A stretch of 64,000 nucleotides of DNA from positions 186,001 to 250,000 of the forward strand of contig NZ_FXTC01000004.1 in NCBI RefSeq assembly GCF_900182655.1, given 5' to 3'. The notes under the pieces are model-generated. The model saw nothing but the letters and a program-made list of their open reading frames with translations, was not told the origin of the DNA and did no database searches. Source of the DNA: Chryseobacterium rhizoplanae (GTDB lineage Bacteria > Bacteroidota > Bacteroidia > Flavobacteriales > Weeksellaceae). The position numbers and the translations under genes were made by a program. Shown one piece after another: positions 1-7,382 of the stretch. The stretch's first letter is position 1. Every line of letters starts with the position of its first letter.

Positions 1-94
1 TGCATAAAACATTACCATCGGAAAGCGTATTAGCTCCCAAAAGCGTATCCATAGAGGTTAATTCTGTTTTACACAATGCACAGTTATTACTCAT
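1..94 (-). CDS. Zinc-ribbon protein, N-terminal fragment (cut by window edge)
   Basis: An ATG on the minus strand at 94-92 opens a frame that stays open to the window edge (31 codons). The peptide begins MSNNCALCKTELTSMDTLLG and keeps the C-x2-C knuckle and the spacing to a later Cys seen in the next gene upstream (104-964), whose protein begins MNTICALCGTTL. It is therefore a tandem paralogue of that gene, starting only 9 bp after its stop codon, so the two probably share a transcript. What lies beyond the zinc ribbon is not visible. The function is unknown; a PH/SHOCT layout like the neighbour is an inference. Confidence 0.75.
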   Translation of the reverse strand, partial: MSNNCALCKTELTSMDTLLGANTLSDGNVLC

Positions 95-103
95 CTGTTC
101 TTT

Positions 104-964
104 TTATAATTTATCAAGTAATTTTTTCTTTTGTTCGGCAAATTCAGCCTCTGTCAGTACTCCAATCTCTCTGAGTTTACCCAGTTTTTCCAGTTGCTCA
201 AAGATAGATCCGGGATCTCCTTTATCTGTAGAATATACATTTTCCTGAACCAAATCAGGAATCGTCTGGGAAAATGCCTGCAATGGACTTGAATCCCTTC
301 TCTCATTTTCAGAATAGGCTGTACTTCTGTTTTTAACATTGGAAAATGTCCTTCCATCATTTTTATTGTGCAGTTTAAACTGTGCATCACCTCTATTAGT
401 ATTGATTTTCAGAATTGAATATAAGAGATTTTCAATATGATCAATAGAAGAAATATCCTGAAGGGGAAATTCATTTTTTACAACGCCGCCCAGAAATTTT
501 TTATCAATGAAAGCGACCCTTTTCTGTGTTGAAAATATAATTCCTTCCCTGTTAGTTTGAAGATCAATTCCTTCTGCAATAGCCAGCAGTTTTTCATCTC
601 TGTCCAGATTTTTCGCCAATTCATTCACTTCTTCATTGGCAAGAACACTCAGTCTTGCATTCAGAGCAACAATCTGATCTTTTATTTCATCCAGCCTGGT
701 TGGTGCATCATATTTGTAATGGTTATTTGCTGTATATTGGGATCCTCCGGCAGTCTGGCTTGCATCAATTTTACTTTTCAGAATCATTCCTGTAATTTCT
801 GCAAAATAAAACTGATCAAGGTTATGAATAAGGTCTCTGTTGATAGTAACGGCTTTAGTAAAACATCCTGCACATAAATAACCACCGTCAGCAAGTTTAT
901 TTTTGCCTACAGACATATCCGTTGCCGTTAGTGTTGTTCCGCACAATGCGCAAATAGTGTTCAT
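104..964 (-). CDS. Zinc-ribbon, bacterial PH-like and SHOCT domain protein
   Basis: A 286-residue soluble protein with no signal peptide. The N-terminus carries two C-x2-C knuckles (CALC near residue 5, CAGC near residue 31), a likely zinc ribbon. The middle (about 115-200) has the beta-rich pattern of YokE/bacterial PH-like domains, with the phrase FSTQKRVAFIDKKF typical of that fold. The last 35 residues match the SHOCT pattern (EQLEKLGKLREIGVLTEAEF), a short helical module usually at the ends of oligomeric proteins. Family members are mostly uncharacterised. A second copy begins 9 bp downstream at 94. The order zinc ribbon, PH-like, SHOCT is read from sequence; the biological role is not known. 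Confidence 0.8.
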   Translation of the reverse strand: MNTICALCGTTLTATDMSVGKNKLADGGYLCAGCFTKAVTINRDLIHNLDQFYFAEITGMILKSKIDASQTAGGSQYTANNHYKYDAPTRLDEIKDQIVALNARLSVLANEEVNELAKNLDRDEKLLAIAEGIDLQTNREGIIFSTQKRVAFIDKKFLGGVVKNEFPLQDISSIDHIENLLYSILKINTNRGDAQFKLHNKNDGRTFSNVKNRSTAYSENERRDSSPLQAFSQTIPDLVQENVYSTDKGDPGSIFEQLEKLGKLREIGVLTEAEFAEQKKKLLDKL

Positions 965-1099
965 CTGGTTTTATGTTTAATAGTTTTTAATGAATACAAA
1001 GCATTATTTTTCCCCTGTTCGTATACATTGATCCAAATTACAAATTCTGAATCGATTGTAAGGATCAAAAATATTCAAATCTTAACATCAATCAAAAAA

Positions 1100-1130
1100 A
1101 ACAACCACAAAAAAAGCTTTTGTGGTTGTT
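1100..1130 (-). terminator. Rho-independent terminator of hisS
   Basis: A 13-bp perfect stem (AACAACCACAAAA at 1100-1112 with its complement at 1118-1130) closes a 5-nt loop. On the minus strand it is followed by a T-run (A-run 1094-1100 on plus), as expected 45 bp past the hisS stop. A T-rich stretch also follows on plus, so it may work in both directions. Confidence 0.85.
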
Positions 1131-1174
1131 TTTCTTTTACCAATTGATAAATCTATTGGGTAGCTTTGGCCATA

Positions 1175-2524
1175 TTATCCTAAGAATTCTTCCAGAGAAA
1201 CAGTTTTCTTTTCTCCTGCTTCAAGATCTTTATAGGTAACTGTATTATTTTTAATTTCTTCTTCACCCAGGAAAACTACATTTTTTATCCCTTTCTTTTC
1301 TGCGTAAGTAAACTGCTTATTGATCTTTGCATTTTCTGGGTATAATTCTGCTGAAATTCCTTTTGCTCTTAGCTGCATGATCAATTTTAAAGCTTCTATT
1401 GTTTCTTCTCCTCCAGAATTAGCAAACAAATATTCGATTTTGGATGATGCTTCTTCAGGGAAAAGGTTCAGTTCTTCCATTACCAGATAGATTCTATCTA
1501 ATCCGAATGAAATTCCTATTCCCGGAATATTTTTAACGCCAAAAACTTCTGTAAGGTTATCATATCTACCGCCGCCGCCGATAGATCCCATAGCAACCTC
1601 ATCTGCTTTCACTTCAAAGATAGCACCTGTATAATAATCCAGTCCTCTTGCCAGGGTAATATTGAATACAAGATTTTGCATATCAACACCAAGGCTCAGA
1701 GACTGTGTAAGGACATATTCAAGTTCTTCTACTCCTTTCAGACCGATTTCATTTCCTGCAAACTTTTCTTTCAGTTGAAGAAGGTTTTCCAATGCATCAT
1801 CAGACTGGCTGAATAAGAAATCCAGTTTGTCAATAGATTCCTGAGAAATTTCTCTTTCCAGTAATTCTTTTACAACGCCTTCTTTACCGATTTTATCCAG
1901 CTTATCTAGTGCTACCGTGAAGTCAATCAGCTTATCTGTAATTCCTGCATATTCTGCTAATCCGGAAAGTATCTTTCTGTTGTTCATATGAATCGTAACA
2001 GGAACTTTCAGGTCCGCAAATGATTTTAAATACAGCTGAACAAGCTCTACTTCCTGTAATAAGCTTTCACTTCCTACTACATCTGCATCACACTGATAAA
2101 ACTCTCGGTATCTTCCTTTCTGAGGCCTGTCAGCTCTCCAAACCGGCTGGATCTGGGAACGTTTGAATGGAAATGTAAGTTTCCCATGATTCATAGCTAC
2201 AAATCTTGCAAAAGGTACAGTAAGGTCATAACGAAGAGCTTTTTCTGAAATTTGAGAAACAAGTTTCTGATGGTTTTTATGATCCCAGTCTTCCTGATTA
2301 ACATCAGAAGTATAATCCCCAGAATTTAAAATCTTAAAAATCAAACGGTCTCCTTCTTCTCCGTATTTCCCTGTCAGTGTAGAAAGATTTTCAAAGCTTG
2401 GAGTTTCCAATGGCTGAAACCCGAATAATTCAAAATTATTCTGTAAAATATTGATGATATATTTTCTTCTGGAAACTTCCTGTGCCGTAAAATCTCTCGT
2501 CCCTTTTGCTAAACTTGGCTTCAT
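1175..2524 (-). CDS. hisS: Histidine--tRNA ligase
   Basis: Class II aminoacyl-tRNA synthetase that charges tRNA-His in the cytoplasm. The 449-residue product begins [12 protein letters not shown]; a start 20 codons upstream is possible but would lie across the TACTTTTG promoter box at 2550-2557, so the inner ATG is chosen. Visible signatures are the [10 protein letters not shown] strand (about 98-107), motif 2 around [19 protein letters not shown] (about 126-143), the histidine-specific [10 protein letters not shown] loop, and motif 3 [13 protein letters not shown]-terminal anticodon-binding domain follows. Downstream of ssb and the HRDC gene on the same strand, but with its own promoter and a terminator-like hairpin before it. 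Confidence 0.97.
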   Translation of the reverse strand: MKPSLAKGTRDFTAQEVSRRKYIINILQNNFELFGFQPLETPSFENLSTLTGKYGEEGDRLIFKILNSGDYTSDVNQEDWDHKNHQKLVSQISEKALRYDLTVPFARFVAMNHGKLTFPFKRSQIQPVWRADRPQKGRYREFYQCDADVVGSESLLQEVELVQLYLKSFADLKVPVTIHMNNRKILSGLAEYAGITDKLIDFTVALDKLDKIGKEGVVKELLEREISQESIDKLDFLFSQSDDALENLLQLKEKFAGNEIGLKGVEELEYVLTQSLSLGVDMQNLVFNITLARGLDYYTGAIFEVKADEVAMGSIGGGGRYDNLTEVFGVKNIPGIGISFGLDRIYLVMEELNLFPEEASSKIEYLFANSGGEETIEALKLIMQLRAKGISAELYPENAKINKQFTYAEKKGIKNVVFLGEEEIKNNTVTYKDLEAGEKKTVSLEEFLG

Positions 2525-2549
2525 TTTTTGTATGTCATTTTGATAAATG

Positions 2550-2557
2550 CAAAAGTA
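2550..2557 (-). promoter_or_regulatory. Bacteroidota -7 box for hisS
   Basis: Minus-strand TACTTTTG fits the TAnnTTTG -7 consensus. TGTG (one mismatch to TTTG) lies exactly 19 nt upstream at 2577-2580. The start codon at 2524 sits about 25 nt downstream, supporting the shorter hisS frame. Confidence 0.6.
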
Positions 2558-2575
2558 CGGAATTGCATGGACTTT

Positions 2576-2626
2576 ACACAGCATAAAAAGCTGAAGAAAG
2601 AATCTTCCCCAGCTTTTTTGCTGTGT
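2576..2626 (-). terminator. Extended hairpin between the HRDC gene and hisS
   Basis: ACACAGCATAAAAAGCTG at 2576-2593 pairs with 2610-2626 with one bulged base; an inner GAAGA/TCTTC pair tightens the loop. Read on the minus strand the core stem ends in a T-run, as a terminator for ssb-HRDC would. Its outer stem overlaps the -33 position of the hisS promoter. Confidence 0.6.
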
Positions 2627-2647
2627 GTTATCAATTATTCTGAAAAA

Positions 2648-3103
2648 TCACACGCTTTCAAGAATCTCAAGGATCTCTTCACCATAATTTTCAATCTTAT
2701 GCTTTCCAAACCCTTTGATCTCCTGCAACTCTTCTTTCCTTGCAGGCTTATACTTGGCTACAGATATCAGCTCTTTATTGCTGGCGATGAAATAAGTGGG
2801 AAGATTCTGTTCCCGGGCTTTTTCAGACCGCCAAAGCTTCAGTGCATCCAATATCTTTTCTTCGTCTGTATTCAGGAAATCATTCTCTGCAGAATATTTA
2901 ACTGCTTTTGGTTCTTTAACTGTATTTTTTGTCAGTTTCAGATCTTCAAAATACAATATTACAGACCAATACCGTTCTTCACTTACAAAAGCTGTTTCTA
3001 CTTTCATAATCTCATGGGCATCCAGGAAATCATCCAGCATTTTCTGATCTCTGTACAGAAATTCTTCCGGAAGTCTTATTTTAAAAACTTTTACTTTCAT
3101 CAT
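2648..3103 (-). CDS. HRDC domain-containing protein
   Basis: A 151-residue cytoplasmic protein. The C-terminal half (from about 79) is an HRDC domain, the helical nucleic-acid-binding module of RecQ and RNase D; the diagnostic segment is LQEIKGFGKHKIENYGEEIL. The N-terminal half begins with a conserved-looking beta segment (KVKVFKIRLPEEFL) and has no recognised domain or nuclease or helicase motif. It starts 14 bp after the ssb stop, so the two are probably cotranscribed, which suggests a DNA-related accessory role (inference). The full-length RecQ of this strain is elsewhere (29758-31962) and has its own HRDC. Either of two adjacent ATGs could be the start. Confidence 0.85.
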   Translation of the reverse strand: MMKVKVFKIRLPEEFLYRDQKMLDDFLDAHEIMKVETAFVSEERYWSVILYFEDLKLTKNTVKEPKAVKYSAENDFLNTDEEKILDALKLWRSEKAREQNLPTYFIASNKELISVAKYKPARKEELQEIKGFGKHKIENYGEEILEILESV

Positions 3104-3117
3104 TTGTGTTTTTAGAA

Positions 3118-3450
3118 TTATTTCCCTCCTAATAATAGAATCTCGTCTACACGAATTTCTGTGACATACCGCTTTACCCCCTCTTTATCATCATATGATC
3201 TGTAGGTAAGCTTGCCTTCTACGGCAATTTCTTTTCCCTTAGAAACATATTTTTCAAAAATTTCAGCCGTTTTCCCAAAAGCAATAAGATTGTGCCATTG
3301 CGTTTCTTCTACTTTTTCTCCTTTGGCATTGGTGTAATGATCACTTGTTGCCAAGGATACGCTTGCTTTTACATTTCCGTTATCGAAGTTTACCATTTCA
3401 ACTTCTTTTCCTGTGTAACCAATTAATGTTACTTTGTTTCTTAGTGACAT
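3118..3450 (-). CDS. ssb: Single-stranded DNA-binding protein (short form)
   Basis: A 110-residue OB-fold SSB: N-terminal NKVTLIGYTG, central ETQWHNLIAFGKTAEI and YVSKGKEIAVEGKL are the usual SSB signatures. It binds ssDNA in replication and repair. The protein stops right after the OB fold (ends VDEILLLGGK) and lacks the glycine-rich linker and acidic DDDIPF-type tail through which standard SSBs recruit partners, so this is probably a secondary SSB rather than the replicative one. First gene of a likely two-gene unit with the HRDC protein. Confidence 0.92.
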   Translation of the reverse strand: MSLRNKVTLIGYTGKEVEMVNFDNGNVKASVSLATSDHYTNAKGEKVEETQWHNLIAFGKTAEIFEKYVSKGKEIAVEGKLTYRSYDDKEGVKRYVTEIRVDEILLLGGK

Positions 3451-3566
3451 AACTTTTAGATTTTAAAGATTAATAAATTCAGATAAGAGACGTTCACTGT
3501 TTTTCTCAAATCTCTGTTGCAAAGATTGTGATGTTACCAATCCTCAGTCGGTTATAAACTATTTAA

Positions 3567-3594
3567 ATCCGTTTGTAGTCGTTTGAAAACGGAT
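3567..3594. repeat. Inverted repeat between ssb and the XRE gene
   Basis: ATCCGTTT (3567-3574) and AAACGGAT (3587-3594) form 8-bp perfect arms around 12 bp, placing the two half-sites about two helical turns apart. It lies in the 343-bp divergent region between ssb and the XRE regulator gene. The rest of that region is very AT-rich and shows no other clear signal. Confidence 0.45.
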
Positions 3595-3793
3595 AATGAA
3601 ATAAATAGAATTCTGTTTAAAAAACTATTTATTAAGCTTAAAAAACATTAATCATCACTTTTAAAGTAAAAATTAAATGATAAAAAACTATATCCTAAAA
3701 TATTTTCTCCTTTAAAAAAAACATTGAAAAATAGATGTATTACCAAGGATTTTTTTTCTAATTAATTTAATTTTTTTTTGCAAATTTGTAAAA

Positions 3794-4180
3794 ATGTCTG
3801 ACATGCAAAAAGAAAAACTCCGTACAGTAAGAAAGATGAAAGGCTTCACCCAGCAACAAATGGCTGAGGTAATCCCAACTGACGTTTCCAACTATAGCAG
3901 AAAAGAAAGTGGTGCTGTATCTATAACACAGACAGAATGGTCCAAACTTGCCAAATTTTTAGAGGTTCCTGTTGAGGAAATTTATGAAGAAGAGGAAACT
4001 AAAATTATTATCGAAAATCCTGTATTTAATGACAGTCCGGGATCTTCTGTCAATGCTAACAACAGCGGTGACAATAGTAATGTTACAAATATCAGCAATG
4101 AGCTAAGCATAGAAATTATTAAAACGATGCAGGAATATATAGGTCTGCTGAAAGAGGAAATCGAAAGACTGAAAAAATAG
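3794..4180 (+). CDS. XRE-family helix-turn-helix transcriptional regulator
   Basis: A 128-residue protein with an N-terminal Cro/C1-type HTH (about 6-62): KLRTVRKMKGFTQQQMAEVI followed by the recognition region VSNYSRKESG. A short spacer rich in Asn and Ser (about 75-100) leads to a C-terminal amphipathic helix (IIKTMQEYIGLLKEEIERLKK), probably for dimerisation. DNA targets are unknown; the inverted repeat at 3567-3594 upstream is a candidate autoregulatory site. It sits next to the accessory DUF2971 gene and may regulate it, but a terminator separates them. Confidence 0.85.
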   Translation: MSDMQKEKLRTVRKMKGFTQQQMAEVIPTDVSNYSRKESGAVSITQTEWSKLAKFLEVPVEEIYEEEETKIIIENPVFNDSPGSSVNANNSGDNSNVTNISNELSIEIIKTMQEYIGLLKEEIERLKK

Positions 4181-4202
4181 ATATCATAAACTAAAAATAT
4201 TG

Positions 4203-4242
4203 AAGTCAGAGTGGAAATTTTTCTATTCTGACTTTCTTTTTT
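4203..4242 (+). terminator. Terminator of the XRE gene (copy A of a duplicated hairpin)
   Basis: A 14-bp stem with two G-U pairs (4203-4216 with 4221-4234) and a 4-nt loop, followed by TTTCTTTTTT. Nearly the same hairpin recurs at 5401-5439. Confidence 0.8.
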
Positions 4243-4292
4243 AAGAAGCATATTAATTTCGCGCTCAATCATATGTTTTGCAAAATGCGGCA

Positions 4293-4340
4293 TTTATGTC
4301 GGAATTGAAAATCCTGTCCTACTTTATCACCATTATTTTT
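4293..4340 (+). repeat. Direct repeat, left copy, flanking the DUF2971 gene
   Basis: The 19-mer TTTATGTCGGAATTGAAAA at 4293-4311 is repeated exactly at 5343-5361; weaker similarity continues for about 28 bp more (CCTACTTT..CACCA). The copies bracket the DUF2971 gene. The rest of the 302-bp gap (4181-4482) holds a small hairpin TTGAAC-TACT-GTTCAA at 4405-4420 followed by a T-run, and nothing else recognised. Confidence 0.75.
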
Positions 4341-4482
4341 CCATTCCATACATTTTTATTAGTTTAGTTTCATGGAAAAAATATCGGCAACGTTTAGTCT
4401 AAAATTGAACTACTGTTCAACTTTTTCCACACCTCGTCAATATTTTTTTTGTTAGACATAATTTATTACAAACAATTAACTT

Positions 4483-5304
4483 ATGATTTTATATAAATAT
4501 TTTCCAGAGAACATTAATTCTATAAAAGCTCTCTCTTGTAAATCTGTCTGGATGAATCCCGCTCTTAAAATGAATGATCCTTTAGAATCATTGACGTTAA
4601 TTAGTCAAGAATATTCTCAAGAAGATTTAAATCAATATAGAAAGCATATCAAAGAAAGTGAAATTAACACAAAATTAGATTGGTTAAAATATGATAACGA
4701 ACAATTAATTGAATGTCTGAATTTCCTACGTAGAAATATTTTAAGTGGACTTTGCTTTTCATCATTTTCGGAAGATTACAGCAATATCTTAATGTGGTCA
4801 CATTATGCCTCATCACATACAGGTTTTTGTCTTGCATTTGAATTTTCTGAAGATTTATTAGTTGAAAATGATTTGATAAAGGTGAAGTATTCAGATAAAG
4901 TAGATTCATTAAATATTAAATCATTAATGTGTGACCACAATTCTCCAAATGAAGATTTAGTAGAGATGAAAAGAGATTTTTATAATAGCTTAACTGTTAA
5001 ATCACCTCATTGGAATTATGAAAAAGAATGGAGAAAGTGGGGACACCCAGGATATGAAGATTTCGATGGTCGTGCGAAAATTGTGAAAATATACTTTGGA
5101 TACAGAATTGATAAAGAATTTGAAAACATTATACGAAATATATTAAAGTCTGTGGATCTTGAAAATATAGAAATTAAATATATGGACATACAAGATAACT
5201 CAACAAATCTAATTGCAATCAATGAAGATGATTATAAAAAAAATTCCAATAAAAGACAAAAATTGATTGAAGGAACATATGTAAATATAAAATCCTTTAT
5301 ATAG
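4483..5304 (+). CDS. DUF2971 domain-containing protein
   Basis: A 273-residue cytoplasmic protein. Family hallmarks are the start LYKYFPE, the segment NPALKMNDPLE (about 25-35), the block CFSSFSEDYSNILMWSHYAS (about 91-110) with HTGFCLAFEF after it, and the late WNYEKEWRKWG. DUF2971 proteins are scattered in accessory regions of many bacteria and have no established biochemistry; some occur near defence genes, but none is recognised beside this one. The gene is visibly more AT-rich than the flanking arginase-family operon and is bracketed by direct repeats, both signs of acquisition. It is preceded by a 300-bp gap without an obvious TAnnTTTG box. Confidence 0.85.
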   Translation: MILYKYFPENINSIKALSCKSVWMNPALKMNDPLESLTLISQEYSQEDLNQYRKHIKESEINTKLDWLKYDNEQLIECLNFLRRNILSGLCFSSFSEDYSNILMWSHYASSHTGFCLAFEFSEDLLVENDLIKVKYSDKVDSLNIKSLMCDHNSPNEDLVEMKRDFYNSLTVKSPHWNYEKEWRKWGHPGYEDFDGRAKIVKIYFGYRIDKEFENIIRNILKSVDLENIEIKYMDIQDNSTNLIAINEDDYKKNSNKRQKLIEGTYVNIKSFI

Positions 5305-5342
5305 AGAAACTACAGTTAACATTATACTGGCAAATTATACGG

Positions 5343-5388
5343 TTTATGTCGGAATTGAAAACCTCTCTACTTTGCCACCAATACTTTT
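5343..5388 (+). repeat. Direct repeat, right copy, flanking the DUF2971 gene
   Basis: Right-hand partner of 4293-4340: exact over 19 bp (5343-5361) and similar to about 5388. It runs directly into the ACTAAAATATA sequence that precedes the hairpin at 5401, whereas in the left copy the hairpin comes before the repeat. Confidence 0.75.
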
Positions 5389-5400
5389 ACTAAAATATAA

Positions 5401-5439
5401 GAAAGTCAGAATGGAATTTTCTATTCTGACTTTCTTTTT
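5401..5439 (+). terminator. Terminator of the DUF2971 gene (copy B of the duplicated hairpin)
   Basis: A 16-bp stem (5401-5416 with 5419-5434, one G-U) and a very tight loop, followed by TTTTT. Nearly the same sequence as the hairpin at 4203-4242. Confidence 0.8.
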
Positions 5440-5478
5440 CGCATTCAAATCCTATCCATTTACAAACGGATAATTCCG

Positions 5479-5486
5479 TATCTTTG
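5479..5486 (+). promoter_or_regulatory. Bacteroidota -7 box for the arginase-family operon
   Basis: TATCTTTG fits TAnnTTTG and ends 13 nt before the ATG at 5500. No TTTG is seen 19 nt upstream. Confidence 0.55.
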
Positions 5487-5499
5487 TGAAAATTCATCT

Positions 5500-6396
5500 A
5501 TGAAAAGGAATATCAATATTTTTGAGTTTCCTCTCAATTTGGGACTTACAAAAAAGGAACATGAGACAGAACCCGGGGTTCGAAAACTTCCGGACTGGCT
5601 CAGGAAATTTGATTTTCATCGTAGAATTGCTCCTAAAAAAGTTTTCAGACTTGATGCTCCTGAATATTCCATGGATTTTGATGAGGAATCAAATGTCAGA
5701 AATGCAGATCTTATTATTGAATACGCCAAAAAGCAGGCTGATTATATTCTTAAGAATTACGAAAAAAATACATTCAACATTATCCTGGGTGGTGACTGCA
5801 GCATTCTGATTGGAAATGCTGTCGCTATGAAAACACTGGGAAACTTCGGACTCTTTTATCTAGACGGCCACACAGATTTTATCCCACCGGAACTTTCAGA
5901 AACCGGAGGTGCAGCAGGAATGGATCTCGCCATCATTACCGGAACCGGACACGAGAAGCTTACCAATATTGATGGTTTAAAGCCCTATTTATCTGAGGAA
6001 AATATTTTCTGCTGCGGAAATGCAGAAACAGATGATGAAGAATATGTTAATCAAATTATCAATTCCAATATTCATTATTATGATCTTTACCGTCTCAGAG
6101 AGAATGGCTTCAGAAAAACCGCTGAAGACTTTCTGAAAATGGTGAATGATAAAGATCTGGACGGCTTTTTTATTCATTTTGATGTGGATATTCTGAAAGA
6201 TGAAATAATGCCGGCTGTAGACAGCAGAATGGAAGACGGAATCAGCTATGATGATCTCAGGGAAATGCTGGAACCTTTATTCGATAGTCCATTGTGTTTT
6301 GGGATAGAGATTACTATTTTAGATCCTGATTATGATGAAAACGAAACCTATACCCGGCCATTTGTAGAAAATTTAATTCAAATTATAAAAAAATAA
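5500..6396 (+). CDS. Arginase/agmatinase-family (ureohydrolase) protein with Cys in the first metal site
   Basis: A 298-residue ureohydrolase-fold protein. The metal-binding motifs are in order: GGDC at 97-100, LDGHTD (D122, H124, D126) and HFDVD (D228, D230). They are spaced almost exactly as in arginases, which hydrolyse guanidino groups with a Mn2+ pair. The first ligand, normally His in GGDH, is Cys100. Such GGDC members exist among unassigned arginase-family proteins, so the substrate cannot be named. First gene of a plus-strand run with the HPP, zinc-ribbon, TIGR01777 and Crp genes (gaps 10, 4, 24 and 4 bp). It could be an arginase, agmatinase, formimidoylglutamase or a non-catalytic relative. 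Confidence 0.85.
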   Translation: MKRNINIFEFPLNLGLTKKEHETEPGVRKLPDWLRKFDFHRRIAPKKVFRLDAPEYSMDFDEESNVRNADLIIEYAKKQADYILKNYEKNTFNIILGGDCSILIGNAVAMKTLGNFGLFYLDGHTDFIPPELSETGGAAGMDLAIITGTGHEKLTNIDGLKPYLSEENIFCCGNAETDDEEYVNQIINSNIHYYDLYRLRENGFRKTAEDFLKMVNDKDLDGFFIHFDVDILKDEIMPAVDSRMEDGISYDDLREMLEPLFDSPLCFGIEITILDPDYDENETYTRPFVENLIQIIKK

Positions 6397-6406
6397 AGAA
6401 GACTAA

Positions 6407-7009
6407 ATGAAGAAGACTATAAAAAGAACATTCAGAGTTTCCAAATATGTGATTTATAAAGAAACGCTTGTTGATTACAAAGAGCATTTCTGGTCATTTT
6501 TGGGTGCATTTTTCGGGATTGGAATCATTGCATTTATCCAGTCTCATTCGTTAGCGGAAACTGAGAATATATTCCTGATTGGTTCTTTTGGGGCTTCAAG
6601 TGTTCTTATTTATGGAGCCATACAGAGCCCGCTGGCACAACCCAGAAATCTTGTAGGCGGACATGTGTTGTCTGCATTGGTAGGAGTCACAGTCTATCAG
6701 TTTGTTCCGCATATTATCTGGCTTTCGGCTCCTTTGGCAGTAGCTTTTTCTATTGTATTGATGCAGTATACCAAAACCCTGCATCCACCAGGTGGTGCTA
6801 CAGCCCTGATTGCTGTAAGTTCTACCGGGAAAATTCCGGAATTGGGATATTGGTATGTCATCTCCCCTGTTCTTTCCGGATGTATCATTTTACTGTTGGT
6901 AGCTCTATTTTTTAATAATATTACTCCTAACAGAAGCTATCCTACTCACAGCAGATTCATGAGGCTGTTACGAAAAAGACATGCACATCCCCACAAAATA
7001 AAAAAATAA
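6407..7009 (+). CDS. HPP family integral membrane protein
   Basis: A 200-residue inner-membrane protein with four predicted hydrophobic segments (about 30-48, 58-75, 93-113, 140-165). The name-giving HPP motif is present in LHPPGGATALIA, and the preceding SPLAQPRNLVGGH is equally typical. Some HPP proteins have been linked to nitrite transport; for bacterial members of this length no substrate is settled. The Arg/Lys/His-rich tail after the last helix is probably cytoplasmic. Sits 10 bp after the ureohydrolase gene and 4 bp before the next. Confidence 0.9.
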   Translation: MKKTIKRTFRVSKYVIYKETLVDYKEHFWSFLGAFFGIGIIAFIQSHSLAETENIFLIGSFGASSVLIYGAIQSPLAQPRNLVGGHVLSALVGVTVYQFVPHIIWLSAPLAVAFSIVLMQYTKTLHPPGGATALIAVSSTGKIPELGYWYVISPVLSGCIILLLVALFFNNITPNRSYPTHSRFMRLLRKRHAHPHKIKK

Positions 7010-7013
7010 AAAG

Positions 7014-7358
7014 ATGAATTGTCTGGAATGTGGCGAGAAAATCATCGGGAGGTCCGATAAAAAGTTTTGCAACGATGCCTGCCGAAACGCCTATAATAAT
7101 AAGCAAAATAAGGATTCTAACAACCTGATGCGGAATGTGAACAACAAACTCCGCAAAAACTACAGAATCCTGATGGAAATTAATACCGACGGTAAAACAA
7201 AAGTAGCCAGGTCCAGACTGGATGGCTTAGGTTTTGATTTTGATTATTTCACCAATCTGAAAGTTTATAAAAACGGTTCTGAATACAAGTTTATTTATGA
7301 TTACGGCTATAAACTTCTGGAGGATGATTTTGTACTTATTGTAAAGAATCAGGCATAA
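7014..7358 (+). CDS. Small zinc-ribbon protein of unknown function
   Basis: A 114-residue protein. The N-terminal 30 residues form a zinc-binding module with C-x2-C (CLEC) and C-x3-C (CNDAC), reminiscent of zinc ribbons in DUF2116-like proteins. The remainder (about 40-114) is a mixed alpha/beta segment with many aromatic residues and no recognised motif. It begins 4 bp after the HPP gene stop, so it is cotranscribed. I do not recognise a function. Confidence 0.75.
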   Translation: MNCLECGEKIIGRSDKKFCNDACRNAYNNKQNKDSNNLMRNVNNKLRKNYRILMEINTDGKTKVARSRLDGLGFDFDYFTNLKVYKNGSEYKFIYDYGYKLLEDDFVLIVKNQA

Positions 7359-7382
7359 CCCACACACCTTAAATAAAATAGT

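Noticed and set aside
2525..2584. Longer hisS start, 20 codons upstream
   Set aside because: It would translate through the TACTTTTG -7 box, and the family starts at [16 protein letters not shown] residues.
2528..3115. 195-residue plus-strand frame antisense to the HRDC gene
   Set aside because: Antisense shadow of the HRDC and hisS leader region; Cys/Phe-rich composition typical of reverse reading of AT-rich genes.
4293..5388. Direct repeats as attL/attR of an integrated mobile element
   Set aside because: No integrase, recombinase or tRNA target is present; only the repeats are claimed.
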